DNA of 54,367 nucleotides from an uncultured Eubacteriales bacterium (GTDB taxonomy: Bacteria > Bacillota > Clostridia > Oscillospirales > Oscillospiraceae): NCBI GenBank assembly GCA_900540545.1, contig UQGJ01000011.1, positions 1-54,367 of the forward strand, given 5' to 3'. The notes below the pieces were generated by a model. The model worked only from the letters and a program-made list of their open reading frames with translations, was not told the DNA's origin and searched no databases. Shown here piece after piece: positions 15,608 to 24,750 of the stretch. The position numbers were made by a program, and so were the translations under genes. The stretch's first letter is position 1. The number at the start of each line of letters is the position of its first letter.

Positions 15608-16536
15608 TACGTTCCCTCCCAGAGGCGGTCGGGGTAGACCCCGGCCTCCGTCTTTTCCGCAATGGCCTGGACCACCACGGGCTTATCCTCCTGATAGGTC
15701 ACGCCGTACCAGCGGTCCCGGCTCCGCAGGACCTTCACCCGGGCCTTTCCCTCCCCCAGCAGCTGGTCCACCACGCTGGGCAGGAAGTACTCCCCCTTCA
15801 ACGGGTCGGTTTGCAGCGCCCCGTCCAGAAAGGCCGGGAAACGCCCCTCCGCCTCCGACAGGAAGCTGGCCGTGAACCCCCACAGGTTCAGGGACACGAT
15901 GGTGTCCCCCGGCAGGGCCGTCCACGTCTCCCCCCCGTCCTCGGTGTACCGGGCGTCCGCCCCGTCCTTCTCGATGTGGGTCCGCTCGATGACCTGGGCC
16001 AAATAGTGGTCCCCGTCCTCCCGGCACACCCCCCGGGCCACATGGCCGTACTCCGTGACGGTGTTGCCCAGCAGATAGCCCACCATGGCATACTCGTAGG
16101 TGTCTTTCGTATCCGGGTGGGTGGACAGGTAGTCGAAAATCTCCCGGAACGCCTCGGGGCCGTAGTAGTCGTCGGCATTGATGACGGCGAAGGGGCCTTT
16201 CACCACGTGGCGGGCCGCCAAAATGGCGTGGGCCGTCCCCCAGGGCTTCACCCGCCCCTCCGGGACAGGATACCCCGCCGGCAGGTCGTCCAGCTCCTGG
16301 TAGGCATACCGCACGTCCATCACCTTGCTCAAACGGTCCCCGATGGCCTCCTTGAAGTCGGCCTCCAGGGCCTTTTTGATGACGAACACCACCGTCTCAA
16401 ACCCCGCCCGCCGGGCGTCGTAGATGGAGTAGTCGATGATAAGCTGGCCGTGGTTCCCCACCGGGTCAATTTGTTTCAGGCCGCCGTACCGGCTGCCCAT
16501 GCCGGCGGCCATGACCACCAGAACTGGTTTGTTCAT
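15607..16536 (-). CDS. Sugar-1-phosphate nucleotidyltransferase
   Basis: This 309-residue protein has the GT-A nucleotidyltransferase start VVMAAGMGSRYGGLKQ and the acceptor motifs PWGTAHAIL, FAVINADDYYGPEAF and VSLNLWGF. It probably transfers UMP from UTP to a hexose or N-acetylhexosamine 1-phosphate, giving UDP-sugars for the neighbouring GalE. In the classical bifidobacterial lnp operon this step is done by a GalT-type uridylyltransferase. Here a structurally different NTP-transferase occupies the position, a likely functional replacement (inference). It lies directly upstream of nahK with a 1-nt overlap. Confidence 0.87.
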   Translation of the reverse strand: MNKPVLVVMAAGMGSRYGGLKQIDPVGNHGQLIIDYSIYDARRAGFETVVFVIKKALEADFKEAIGDRLSKVMDVRYAYQELDDLPAGYPVPEGRVKPWGTAHAILAARHVVKGPFAVINADDYYGPEAFREIFDYLSTHPDTKDTYEYAMVGYLLGNTVTEYGHVARGVCREDGDHYLAQVIERTHIEKDGADARYTEDGGETWTALPGDTIVSLNLWGFTASFLSEAEGRFPAFLDGALQTDPLKGEYFLPSVVDQLLGEGKARVKVLRSRDRWYGVTYQEDKPVVVQAIAEKTEAGVYPDRLWEGT

Positions 16537-16591
16537 GTGTATTCCTCCTTGGATGTTACGGGGCGGAATAGAACGAAGGGTGACTGTATGT

Positions 16592-16620
16592 GACGGCGGG
16601 CGGCTGATTGCCGCCCGCCG
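16592..16620 (-). repeat. Hairpin between galE and the nucleotidyltransferase gene
   Basis: On the minus strand GGCGGGCGGC and GCCGCCCGCC form a 10-bp stem with an AATCA loop just after the galE stop. There is no T tract, so it may modulate rather than end transcription. Confidence 0.5.
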
Positions 16621-16626
16621 CTCTTG

Positions 16627-17646
16627 TCAGGACCGGTACCCGTCCGGATTCTCGCTCTGCCACTTCCAGGAGGAGGCGCACATCTCCTCGATGCCGTACT
16701 TGGCCTCCCAGCCCAGCTCATCTCGGGCCCTGGCCGGGTCGGCGTAGCAGGCGGCGATGTCGCCGGGGCGGCGGGGGTCCACCACGTAGGGCAGGGTCTT
16801 GCCGCAGGCCTTCTCATAGGCGTGTAGCACGTCCAGCACGCTGTACCCCTTGCCGGTGCCCAGATTGCACACGAAGAGGCCGCAGTTGGTCTCCAGCTTC
16901 CGCAGGGCGGCCACGTGACCCACGGCCAGGTCCACCACGTGGATGTAGTCCCGCACACCGGTGCCGTCGGGGGTGGGGTAGTCGTCGCCGTAGACGTGGA
17001 GCTTTTCCAGCTTGCCCACAGCCACCTGGGCGATGTAGGGCACCAGATTGTTGGGGATGCCGTTGGGGTCCTCCCCGATGCGGCCGGACTCGTGGGCGCC
17101 GATGGGGTTGAAGTACCGCAGCAGGGCCACGTTCAGGGTGGGGTCGGCGGCGCAGATGTCGGTGAGGATGCGCTCGATGAACAGCTTGGTGGTGCCGTAG
17201 GGGTTGGTGGTGCCGCCGGTGGGGAAGTCCTCCCGGATGGGCACGGAGGCCGGGTCGCCGTAGACCGTGGCGGAGGAGGAGAACACGAAGTTCTTCACCC
17301 CGTGGGCCCGCATGGCGTTCAAAATCACCAGGGTGTTCACCAGATTGTTGGTGTAGTACTCCAGGGGCTTGGACACGCTCTCCCCCACGGCCTTGAGGCC
17401 GGCGAAGTGGATGACGGCGTCGATGTCGGGGTGCCGGGCGAAGAGGTCCTCCACCTGGGCGGGGTCGCACAGCTCCGCCTTGACAAAGGGGATGGGCCGG
17501 CCCACGATCTCCTCCACCCGGCGCACGGCCTCCTCGCTGGCATTGACCAGATTGTCCGCCACCACGATGTCGTAGCCCGCCTTGATAAGCTCCACACAGG
17601 TATGGCTGCCGATGTATCCGGCGCCGCCGCTGACCAGAATAGACAT
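16627..17646 (-). CDS. galE: UDP-glucose 4-epimerase
   Basis: This 339-residue SDR-superfamily epimerase interconverts UDP-Glc and UDP-Gal and, in this context, probably UDP-GlcNAc and UDP-GalNAc. It shows SILVSGGAGYIGSHTCVEL at the N-terminus, FAGLKAVGES (about residue 82) and the catalytic SSSATVYG ... NPYGTTK (Ser/Tyr-x3-Lys, about 123-153). The longer open frame adds 43 unrelated residues. I start at the ATG at 17646, which follows AAAGGAG. It is the first gene of the galE-nucleotidyltransferase-nahK operon, downstream of the araC regulator on the same strand. Confidence 0.95.
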   Translation of the reverse strand: MSILVSGGAGYIGSHTCVELIKAGYDIVVADNLVNASEEAVRRVEEIVGRPIPFVKAELCDPAQVEDLFARHPDIDAVIHFAGLKAVGESVSKPLEYYTNNLVNTLVILNAMRAHGVKNFVFSSSATVYGDPASVPIREDFPTGGTTNPYGTTKLFIERILTDICAADPTLNVALLRYFNPIGAHESGRIGEDPNGIPNNLVPYIAQVAVGKLEKLHVYGDDYPTPDGTGVRDYIHVVDLAVGHVAALRKLETNCGLFVCNLGTGKGYSVLDVLHAYEKACGKTLPYVVDPRRPGDIAACYADPARARDELGWEAKYGIEEMCASSWKWQSENPDGYRS

Positions 17647-17797
17647 GATACCGTCACTCCTTTTTCTTGATTTCATCCCCATTCTAATCACGTGATACGG
17701 AAAAGGGAAGAGATATTTTAACTGAAAGTTTATGTTTTTTGGCGTATGTGGAGAAAGAGGCCCCGCCGTGGGCATTCCCCGCGGGCGGCATTCTGCA

Positions 17798-18652
17798 TTA
17801 TCCCCCCCGTCCAGCCCGCTCCCGCTTCCGGTACTCCATGGGGCTGACCCCCTCCATCCGGCGGAAGCTCTGGGAGAAGTAGCTGGGGGAGGAAAAGCCC
17901 AGCATGTGGGAGATTTGGCTGAGGGAGTGGTCGGTGTCCGACAGGAGGTACTTGCTCTCCTGGATGCGCCGGTTGATGAGATAACTGATGGGGGAGACGC
18001 CGTACTCCCGGCCGAAGGCGTGGACCAGATAGTATTTGTTCACGTGGGCCAATTGGGAGAGCTGGTCCAGGCTGATGTTTTCCTTGAAGTGGCTGTCGAT
18101 GTACCGCCGGACGGTGGCGCACTCCTTGCTCCCCCGGCTGCCCTCGGGGACCACGGCAATGGTGAATTCGGTGCGCCGCATAAGGCGCACCAGCAGGACC
18201 TCCAGGAGGTCCTGGCACACTACCTCGTACCCCGTGGGCTTGGTCTCGATCTCCCGGAGCATGCTGCGCAGGCAGAACAGGATGTCCTCGCCGCTGTTTT
18301 TGAAGCTGACGATGGAGCAGGCCCCGTCCAACTCCTCCCCCAGGTTCAGCTCCAGGCCCTCCACCCCCAGAACGATGTATTCCAGGGGGCTGGAGTTGAG
18401 GCTGACCTCGGTGTGCTCCACGTTGGGGTTGACGATGACCATATCCTCGGCGGAGACGGGGAGCATGCGGTCGTTGATCTGGAACCGGCCCACGCCCCCC
18501 ACCACATAGAACAGCTCCGTGCAGGTGTGGGTGTGGAGCATACTGTGCCAGTCACCGCCGTACTTGGCCGTACTCACGTACAGCAGCTTGGTCACGTTCC
18601 TGTCCAGCAGGCTGGCGTTGGTCCCGTCCAGGTCGTATCGGGCGTTGCTCAC
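17798..18652 (-). CDS. AraC family transcriptional regulator of the LNB/GNB locus
   Basis: This 284-residue protein has an N-terminal cupin sensor (HTHTCTELFYVVGG, AEDMVIVNPN) and a C-terminal double HTH (about 185-280; ISLDQLSQLAHVNKYYL, LSQISHMLGFSSPSYFSQSFRR, GVSPMEYRK). It is likely to sense a sugar and control the divergent transport/phosphorylase operon and perhaps galE. The frame opens at a TTG at 18667, but the GTG at 18652 has a GGGGGAG ribosome site at proper distance, so I prefer it. Its promoter is well defined upstream. Confidence 0.9.
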   Translation of the reverse strand: MSNARYDLDGTNASLLDRNVTKLLYVSTAKYGGDWHSMLHTHTCTELFYVVGGVGRFQINDRMLPVSAEDMVIVNPNVEHTEVSLNSSPLEYIVLGVEGLELNLGEELDGACSIVSFKNSGEDILFCLRSMLREIETKPTGYEVVCQDLLEVLLVRLMRRTEFTIAVVPEGSRGSKECATVRRYIDSHFKENISLDQLSQLAHVNKYYLVHAFGREYGVSPISYLINRRIQESKYLLSDTDHSLSQISHMLGFSSPSYFSQSFRRMEGVSPMEYRKRERAGRGG

Positions 18653-18711
18653 GGCCGCTCCCCCCAAAGTTTATGGATTTTGCTATCGAAAGCAAGTTTG
18701 CCTTTGAACGG

Positions 18712-18740
18712 ATTATAATACACTTGTGGGTCGGATGCAA
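18712..18740 (-). promoter_or_regulatory. Promoter of the araC gene
   Basis: On the minus strand TTGCAT (18735-18740) and TATAAT (18712-18717) are 17 nt apart, placing the start site about 50 nt ahead of the GTG start. Confidence 0.75.
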
Positions 18741-18922
18741 TCCAAAATGTATTTTGACTGTTCCTCCAAATTTTTGTGTAAATATGTCCCACCAATTTTT
18801 CGTTCCGCCGAAGCCGCCTCGACCGCTATTGCCTTTGTGCACAAAAGTGTCTCGAACTGCCCACAGTTATTATTCAAAACATCAAAACCGCAATTATTCT
18901 AAAAACAGAGGCAAGAATAGAA

Positions 18923-18950
18923 TTGATATACCGCGCCGAACGATTATACT
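18923..18950 (+). promoter_or_regulatory. Promoter of the sugar ABC transporter operon
   Basis: TTGATA (18923-18928) and TATACT (18945-18950) have a 16-nt spacer. The leader contains the inverted repeat GGGAAAAC/GTTTTCCC at 18966-18987. The AT-rich stretch from 18750 to 18920 between the two divergent promoters probably holds the AraC binding sites, but I see no convincing repeat. Confidence 0.65.
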
Positions 18951-19026
18951 GAGACCATCCAAGGCGGGAAAACCGCTCCGTTTTCCCAGAACGCCGAACC
19001 GACACCATATTTTTAGGAGGTATACA

Positions 19027-20412
19027 ATGAAAAAAGCAAAACTGCTCAGTCTGGCTCTGGCCGGAGCCATGACCTTCTCCCTCTTCGCCGGCTGCTCCAG
19101 CGGCACCACCCCCAGCGGCAACACCGGCACCCCCGAGACCAAGCCCGTGGAGACCCAGGCCCCCGCCGCCGAGACCACCATCCAGGTGGCCGCCCTGGCC
19201 TCCGGCTATGAGGACGCCTACCCCGGCATGTGGCAGGAGGTCTGCGACGCCTTCACCGCACAGACCGGCATCAAGGTGGACCTCATCGTGGACAAGAACC
19301 TGGAGGACGTCATCGGGCCCTCCATGCAGGGCGGCGAGTACCCCGACGTCATCCATCTGGCCACTGGCCGCGAGAAGGGCCTCACCGACCAGTTCATCAA
19401 GGACAACCAGATTGCCGACATCACCGACGTGCTGTCCATGACCGTGCCCGGCGAGAACGTGAAGGTCAGCGACAAGATCGCCGGCGGCTTCACCGACAAC
19501 TCCATCACCAACCCCTACGGCGACGGCAAGACCTATCTGGCCCCCATGTTCTACGGTCCCTGCGGCCTGTTCTACAACGCCAACCTCTTTGAGACCAAGG
19601 GCTGGACCGTGCCCACCACCTGGGACGAGATGTGGGAGCTGGGCGACAAGGCCCAGGCCGAGGGCATCTACCTCTTTACTTATCCCACCACTGGCTATTT
19701 CGACACCTTCCTGTACGCCCTGATGTACGCCGTGGGCGGCCCCGAGTTCTTTGACAAGGCCACCCACTACGAGGAGGGCATCTGGGACACGCCGGAAGCC
19801 CAGACCTGCTTCGACATCATCGCCAAGCTGGCCACCTACACCAACCCCGTCACCCCCGCCCAGGCCAACGACCAGGACTTCAAGATGAACCAGCAGCTCA
19901 TTCTGGACAATCAGGCCCTGTTCATGCCCAACGGCAACTGGATCGTGGGCGAGATGGCCGACTCCCCCCGCAAGGACGGCGACGCCTTCAAGTGGGGCAT
20001 GACCGCCCTGCCCGCCGTGACCGCCGGCGGCGACGCTTACAGCTACACCTGGTTCGAGCAGGCCTGGATCCCCGCGGGCGCCGAGCATCAGGACGCCGCC
20101 AAGCAGTTTGTCGCCTTCCTGTACAGCGACACCGCCTGCGACATCTTCGCCAAGGGCGGCGCGGCCCAGCCGGTTCTGGGCATTGCCGACAAGCTCTCCG
20201 ACGACATCAGCGTGTACTACTCCATCTACGACAACGGCGCCAAGGCCGCCATGGGCAACTTTGCCGCCTATAACTCCGTGGCCGGTCTGGGCACCGTCCG
20301 CGAGGTCTTCCTGGACCCCGTGAACAAACTGGTCTCCGGCAGCATCACCGAGGAGCAGTGGATCAACGACATCAAGGCCGCCAGCGACATCATGCGGGCC
20401 AACCTGAAGTAA
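19027..20412 (+). CDS. Carbohydrate ABC transporter substrate-binding lipoprotein
   Basis: This 461-residue lipoprotein has a signal peptide ending in the lipobox LFAGC (Cys about 21), a Ser/Thr/Gly/Pro linker and a family-1 solute-binding fold with QLILDNQALFMPNGNW and TWFEQAWIP segments. It would capture a sugar outside the membrane, by context lacto-N-biose or galacto-N-biose. The open frame extends upstream, but the ATG at 19027 follows TAGGAGG and begins a proper MKKAK signal peptide. A terminator-like hairpin separates it from the permease genes and would give excess binding protein. Confidence 0.93.
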   Translation: MKKAKLLSLALAGAMTFSLFAGCSSGTTPSGNTGTPETKPVETQAPAAETTIQVAALASGYEDAYPGMWQEVCDAFTAQTGIKVDLIVDKNLEDVIGPSMQGGEYPDVIHLATGREKGLTDQFIKDNQIADITDVLSMTVPGENVKVSDKIAGGFTDNSITNPYGDGKTYLAPMFYGPCGLFYNANLFETKGWTVPTTWDEMWELGDKAQAEGIYLFTYPTTGYFDTFLYALMYAVGGPEFFDKATHYEEGIWDTPEAQTCFDIIAKLATYTNPVTPAQANDQDFKMNQQLILDNQALFMPNGNWIVGEMADSPRKDGDAFKWGMTALPAVTAGGDAYSYTWFEQAWIPAGAEHQDAAKQFVAFLYSDTACDIFAKGGAAQPVLGIADKLSDDISVYYSIYDNGAKAAMGNFAAYNSVAGLGTVREVFLDPVNKLVSGSITEEQWINDIKAASDIMRANLK

Positions 20413-20443
20413 ACATTCGCCCCAATCGCATAGGGATTCAGTA

Positions 20444-20482
20444 GGCGGCGGTGAGTAGGGACCTACTCACCGCCGCCTTTTA
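20444..20482 (+). terminator. Intercistronic terminator/attenuator
   Basis: GGCGGCGGTGAGTAGG pairs with CCTACTCACCGCCGCC around GA, followed by TTTTATT. It lies between the binding-protein gene and the permeases of one operon and likely lowers permease expression. Confidence 0.8.
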
Positions 20483-20528
20483 TTCCAGGGGAATTTGTGA
20501 TAGTATTCTTTTGAAAGGGGTTGAGTAC

Positions 20529-21404
20529 GTGAGAAAGAGCCACAGCCGGGGCCGGTTCCTGGCCCTGTGCATCGCGCCGGCCACCCTCCTGTTCTTCATC
20601 TTCATGGTCCTGCCCACCCTCAACGTATTCCGCATGTCCCTGTTCGAGCGCGGCGCCTATTCTCCCGACGAGACCTTTGTGGGCCTCAGCAATTTCCGCA
20701 CCCTGTTCGGCGACGCCAAATTCATCGAGTCCATGCAGAACACCATCCTCCTCATCGTGGTCGTCACCATCGTCACCTTCTTCTTCGCCCTGGTCTTTGC
20801 CGGCATCCTGACCCGGGAGAAAATCAAGGGCCAGAACTTCTTCCGCATCATCTTCTACATCCCCAACATCCTCTCCGTGGTCGTCATCGCGGGCATCTTC
20901 TCCGCCATCTACAAGCCCGACAACGGTATGCTCAACTCCATCCTCTCCATGGTCTCAGGCCAGACGGTGATGATTTTGTGGAAGGACCAGCCCATGGTCA
21001 TCGTCAGCATCATCATCGCCATGGTGTGGCAGGCCATCGGCTACTACATGGTCATGTATATGGCCTCCATGTCCGCCGTCAGCGAGAGCCTCTACGAGAG
21101 TTCCTCCCTGGACGGGGCCGGGCGGGTGAAGCAGTTCTTCCAGATCACCATCCCTCTCATCTGGACCAACATCCGCACCACCCTGACCTTCTTCATTATC
21201 TCCACCATCAATATGGCCTTCCTCTTCGTCAAGGCCATGGTAGCCAAGGGCATGGCCGACGTGGGCCTGTCCTTCATGTACAACCAGAAGGACGCGGGCC
21301 TGTACGGCTACTCCATGGCCGCCGGGGTGGTCCTCTTCCTCTTTTCCTTCCTGCTCTCCGCTCTGGTGAATAAGGTCACCAAGCGGGAAGTACTGGAAGT
21401 TTAA
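20529..21404 (+). CDS. Sugar ABC transporter permease (first)
   Basis: This 291-residue membrane protein has six predicted helices and the CUT1 EAA loop ESSSLDGAGRVKQFFQITIP near residue 195. It resembles MalF/UgpA-type permeases and pairs with the next gene. I chose the GTG at 20529 because it follows GAAAGGGG and begins RKSHSRGRF just before the first helix. The longer frame is an upstream extension through the terminator. No ATPase gene is in the operon; CUT1 importers in Firmicutes often share one MsmX-type ATPase encoded elsewhere. Confidence 0.92.
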   Translation: MRKSHSRGRFLALCIAPATLLFFIFMVLPTLNVFRMSLFERGAYSPDETFVGLSNFRTLFGDAKFIESMQNTILLIVVVTIVTFFFALVFAGILTREKIKGQNFFRIIFYIPNILSVVVIAGIFSAIYKPDNGMLNSILSMVSGQTVMILWKDQPMVIVSIIIAMVWQAIGYYMVMYMASMSAVSESLYESSSLDGAGRVKQFFQITIPLIWTNIRTTLTFFIISTINMAFLFVKAMVAKGMADVGLSFMYNQKDAGLYGYSMAAGVVLFLFSFLLSALVNKVTKREVLEV

Positions 21405-21417
21405 GGAGGCGCGGGAA

Positions 21418-22308
21418 ATGAACGAACACAAAAAGGGCCTCTCCGCCGACACTCTCTACAAGGTTTTCATCTACGTGGTGCTGGCCACCCTGGCCATCCT
21501 CATCATCGTCCCCGTGGCCTGGGTCTTTCTGGCCTCCATCAAGGACAACTCCCAATTCTACGGCAACCCCTGGGTCCTGCCCAGCGGCTTCCACTGGGAG
21601 AACTTCGTCAACGCCTGGACCTCGGCCAACATGGGCAGCTACATGCTCAACTCGGCCATCGTCACCGCCCTGGCCCTGTGCATCCTGCTGGTGGTGGCCC
21701 TCCCCTGCGCCTACGGCCTGTCCCGGTTCCATTTCAAGGGCCGCAACCTGCTGAGCACCTGCTTCATGGCGGGGCTGTTCATCAACGTCAACTACATCGT
21801 GGTCCCCATCTTCCTCATGCTCAAGGACGGCGACGCCTTCCTGAAAAGCGCCTTCGGCAACGGGTTCCTGCTCAACAACCTCTTCGTGCTGGCGGTGGTG
21901 TACGCCTCCACCGCCCTGCCCTTCACCGTGTACCTCCTCTCCGGCTACTTCGCCACTCTGCCCCACGACTTCGAGGAGGCCGCCTACATCGACGGCGCGG
22001 GCTACGGCAGGACCATGGTGAGCATCATCTTCCCCATGGCCAAGCCCTCCATCATCACCATCATTTTGTTCAACTTTCTCTCCTTCTGGAACGAGTACAT
22101 CATCTCCATGACCCTCATGAGCTCGGCCAAGGGCCCCAAGACCCTGCCGGTGGGCCTGTTGAACCTGATGCAGACCAGCCAGTCCAAGACCGATTTCGGC
22201 CAGCTCTACGCCGGACTGGTGCTGGTGATGCTGCCCACCCTCATTCTCTACATCTGTGTGCAGAAAAAGCTGACCCAGGGCATGACGGTCGGCGGACTGA
22301 AAGGGTAA
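21418..22308 (+). CDS. Carbohydrate ABC transporter permease (second)
   Basis: This 296-residue, six-helix MalG-like permease carries the EAA loop EEAAYIDGAGYGRTMVSIIFP (about residue 183). It follows the first permease by 13 nt with an AAGGAGG ribosome site. The two form the translocation channel for the sugar delivered by the lipoprotein at 19027. Confidence 0.93.
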   Translation: MNEHKKGLSADTLYKVFIYVVLATLAILIIVPVAWVFLASIKDNSQFYGNPWVLPSGFHWENFVNAWTSANMGSYMLNSAIVTALALCILLVVALPCAYGLSRFHFKGRNLLSTCFMAGLFINVNYIVVPIFLMLKDGDAFLKSAFGNGFLLNNLFVLAVVYASTALPFTVYLLSGYFATLPHDFEEAAYIDGAGYGRTMVSIIFPMAKPSIITIILFNFLSFWNEYIISMTLMSSAKGPKTLPVGLLNLMQTSQSKTDFGQLYAGLVLVMLPTLILYICVQKKLTQGMTVGGLKG

Positions 22309-22317
22309 GGTGAGACG

Positions 22318-22518
22318 ATGAAATTCTGGAAAGAACATGTGAGCCTCCGGGTCAGCCTCATCGCGGCCTTTTTCCTCCTGGGCATGGCGCTGATCGTGGC
22401 CGGGTGGAAGATGACCGGACAGCTGGCCGGTCTGGGTATCATGCTGGTGGGGGTAGTCTTTTTGCTGACCTCCCTGCTGGTCTACAACAAGCCCTTTGAG
22501 GAGCCCAAAAGCAAATAA
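22318..22518 (+). CDS. Small membrane protein in the sugar operon
   Basis: This 66-residue protein has two hydrophobic segments (about residues 10-28 and 36-56) with short charged ends (MKFWKEH; PFEEPKSK). It starts 9 nt after the second permease with an AAGGTGAG site, so it is a genuine operon member. I do not assign a function. Its fixed place between permease and phosphorylase genes suggests an accessory role in uptake. Confidence 0.8.
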   Translation: MKFWKEHVSLRVSLIAAFFLLGMALIVAGWKMTGQLAGLGIMLVGVVFLLTSLLVYNKPFEEPKSK

Positions 22519-22535
22519 ACGCATAGGAGAGTACC

Positions 22536-24707
22536 ATGAGCGATTGTGAACACAGCAAGGGCCGGGTCACCATTCCCACCGATGTGGACGTGGTGCCCGA
22601 GACCCTGGAGATTCTGAAGCGCTGGGGGGCCGACGCCATCCGGGACTGCGACGGCACCGACTACCCCGAGGCCCTCAAGGGGGTGGACGCCAAGGTCTAC
22701 TCCACCTACTACACCACCCGCAAGGACAACGCCTGGGCCAAGGCCAACCCCGATGAGGTCCAGCAGTGCTACATCATGACCGGCTTCCACGCCGCCACGG
22801 CGGACACCGTCTCCATCCCCCTGATGCAGGGCATCAGCCCCGAGCTGATGAAGGTCAACGACCGGGACGACATCCGCCGCTGGTGGGAGGTGGTGGACCG
22901 CACCGCCGGGGCGGTGGTCCCCCCCGACGCCTGGGACTACGACGCCAAAACCGGCTGCGTCACCGTCCGCGGGGCCGCCCCCTTCCACGAGTACACCGTC
23001 AGCTTCCTGGCCTACCTCATTTGGGACCCGGTCCACATGTACAACGCCGTCACCAACGACTGGAAGGACTTCGAACACCAGATCACCTTCGACGTCCGCC
23101 AGCCCAAGACCCACAAGTACACCATGGAGCGGCTACGCAAGTTCATTGCCGACCACCCCTACGTGGACGTGATCCGATACACCACCTTCTTCCACCAGTT
23201 CACCCTCATGTTTGACGAGCTCAAGCGCGAGAGATACGTGGACTGGTACGGCTACTCCGCCTCGGTCTCCCCCTATATCCTGGAGCGGTTTGAGCGGGAG
23301 GCGGGCTACCCCTTCCGGCCCGAGTACATCATCGACCAGGGGTACTACAACAACCAGTACCGGGTCCCCTCCAAGGAGTTCAAGGACTTCCATGCCTTCC
23401 AGCGCCGGGAGGTGGCCGCCCTGGCCAAGGAGATGGTGGACATCACCCACGAGCTGGGGAAGGAAGCCATGATGTTCCTGGGGGACCACTGGATCGGCAC
23501 CGAGCCCTTCATGCCGGAGTTCCAGACCATCGGCCTGGACGCGGTGGTGGGCAGCGTGGGCAACGGCTCCACCCTGCGGCTCATCTCCGACATCCCCGGG
23601 GTGAAGTATACCGAGGGCCGCTTCCTCCCCTACTTCTTCCCCGACACCTTTCACGAGGGGGGCGACCCGGTGCGGGAGGCCAAGGAGAACTGGGTCACCG
23701 CGAGAAGGGCCATCCTCCGCAAGCCCATCGACCGCATCGGCTACGGCGGATACCTCAAACTGGCCTGCGATTTCCCGGAATTCATCGACTACGTGGAGAG
23801 CGTGTGCAACGAGTTCCGGGAGCTGTACGCCAATATCAAGGGCACCACCCCCTACTGCGTGGGCACCGTGGCCGTCCTCAACTGCTGGGGCAGGATGCGC
23901 TCCTGGGGCTGCCACATGGTCCACCACGCCCTCTATCAGAAGCAGAACTACTCCTACGCCGGGGTCATCGAGGCTCTGTCCGGCGCGCCCTTCGACGTGA
24001 AATTCATCAGCTTCGACGACGTGAAGGCCGACCCCCACGTGCTGGACGGCGTTGACGTGGTCCTCAACGTGGGCGACGGCGACACCGCCCACACCGGCGG
24101 CGCCGTCTGGGAGGACCCGGACATCGCCGCGGCCATCCGGGGCTACATCTGGAACGGCGGCGGCTTCATCGGCGTGGGCGAGCCCTCCGGCCACCAGTAC
24201 CAGGGCCACTATCTCCAGCTCTCCTCCGCCCTGGGGGTGGAGAAGGAGACCGGCTTCACCCTGAACTACGACAAGTACAACTGGGCCGAGCACCCCGGCC
24301 ACTTCATCCTGGCCGACTGCACCAGGGACGTGGATTTCGGCGAGGGCAAAAAGAGCATCTACGCCCTGGAGGGCGCGGAGATTCTGCTCCAGCGGGACAA
24401 GGAGGTACAGATGGCGGTCAACGAGTACGGCAAAGGCCGGTGCGTCTACATCAGCGGCCTGCCCTACTCCTTCGAGAACAGCCGGGTGCTGTACCGCTCC
24501 ATCCTGTGGTCCGCCCATGGGGAGGACAGCCTCCACAAGTGGTTCTCGAGCAACTTCAACGTGGAGATCCACGCCTTCGTGGCCAACGGCAAATACTGCG
24601 TGGTCAACAACACCTACGAGCCGCAGGCCACGGTGGTGTACAAGGGGGACGGCAGCAGCTTTCCGCTGGAGCTGGGGGCCAATGAAATCAAGTGGTACGA
24701 GATTTAG
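22536..24707 (+). CDS. lnpA: 1,3-beta-galactosyl-N-acetylhexosamine phosphorylase (GH112)
   Basis: This 723-residue cytosolic enzyme splits lacto-N-biose I or galacto-N-biose with phosphate, giving galactose 1-phosphate and GlcNAc or GalNAc. The full length and segments such as RVTIPTDVDVV, RWGADAIRDCDGTDYPE, KVYSTYYTTRKDNAWA, DWYGYSASVSPYILERF and FLGDHWIGTEPF match the GH112 family. The C-terminal part shows the glutamine-amidotransferase-like and beta domains seen in that family. A TAGGAG site precedes the ATG. The product HexNAc is the substrate of NahK at 14498-15607. The locus is therefore a full route for mucin or milk-type disaccharides. Confidence 0.94.
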   Translation: MSDCEHSKGRVTIPTDVDVVPETLEILKRWGADAIRDCDGTDYPEALKGVDAKVYSTYYTTRKDNAWAKANPDEVQQCYIMTGFHAATADTVSIPLMQGISPELMKVNDRDDIRRWWEVVDRTAGAVVPPDAWDYDAKTGCVTVRGAAPFHEYTVSFLAYLIWDPVHMYNAVTNDWKDFEHQITFDVRQPKTHKYTMERLRKFIADHPYVDVIRYTTFFHQFTLMFDELKRERYVDWYGYSASVSPYILERFEREAGYPFRPEYIIDQGYYNNQYRVPSKEFKDFHAFQRREVAALAKEMVDITHELGKEAMMFLGDHWIGTEPFMPEFQTIGLDAVVGSVGNGSTLRLISDIPGVKYTEGRFLPYFFPDTFHEGGDPVREAKENWVTARRAILRKPIDRIGYGGYLKLACDFPEFIDYVESVCNEFRELYANIKGTTPYCVGTVAVLNCWGRMRSWGCHMVHHALYQKQNYSYAGVIEALSGAPFDVKFISFDDVKADPHVLDGVDVVLNVGDGDTAHTGGAVWEDPDIAAAIRGYIWNGGGFIGVGEPSGHQYQGHYLQLSSALGVEKETGFTLNYDKYNWAEHPGHFILADCTRDVDFGEGKKSIYALEGAEILLQRDKEVQMAVNEYGKGRCVYISGLPYSFENSRVLYRSILWSAHGEDSLHKWFSSNFNVEIHAFVANGKYCVVNNTYEPQATVVYKGDGSSFPLELGANEIKWYEI

Positions 24708-24710
24708 ATG

Positions 24711-24747
24711 AAAAAGGACCATCCCCAACCAGGGGATGGTCCTTTTT
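24711..24747 (+). terminator. Intrinsic terminator of the LNB/GNB transport operon
   Basis: AAAAAGGACCATCCCC pairs with GGGATGGTCCTTTTT around a short loop, 3 nt after the lnpA stop. Confidence 0.93.
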
Positions 24748-24750
24748 GCG

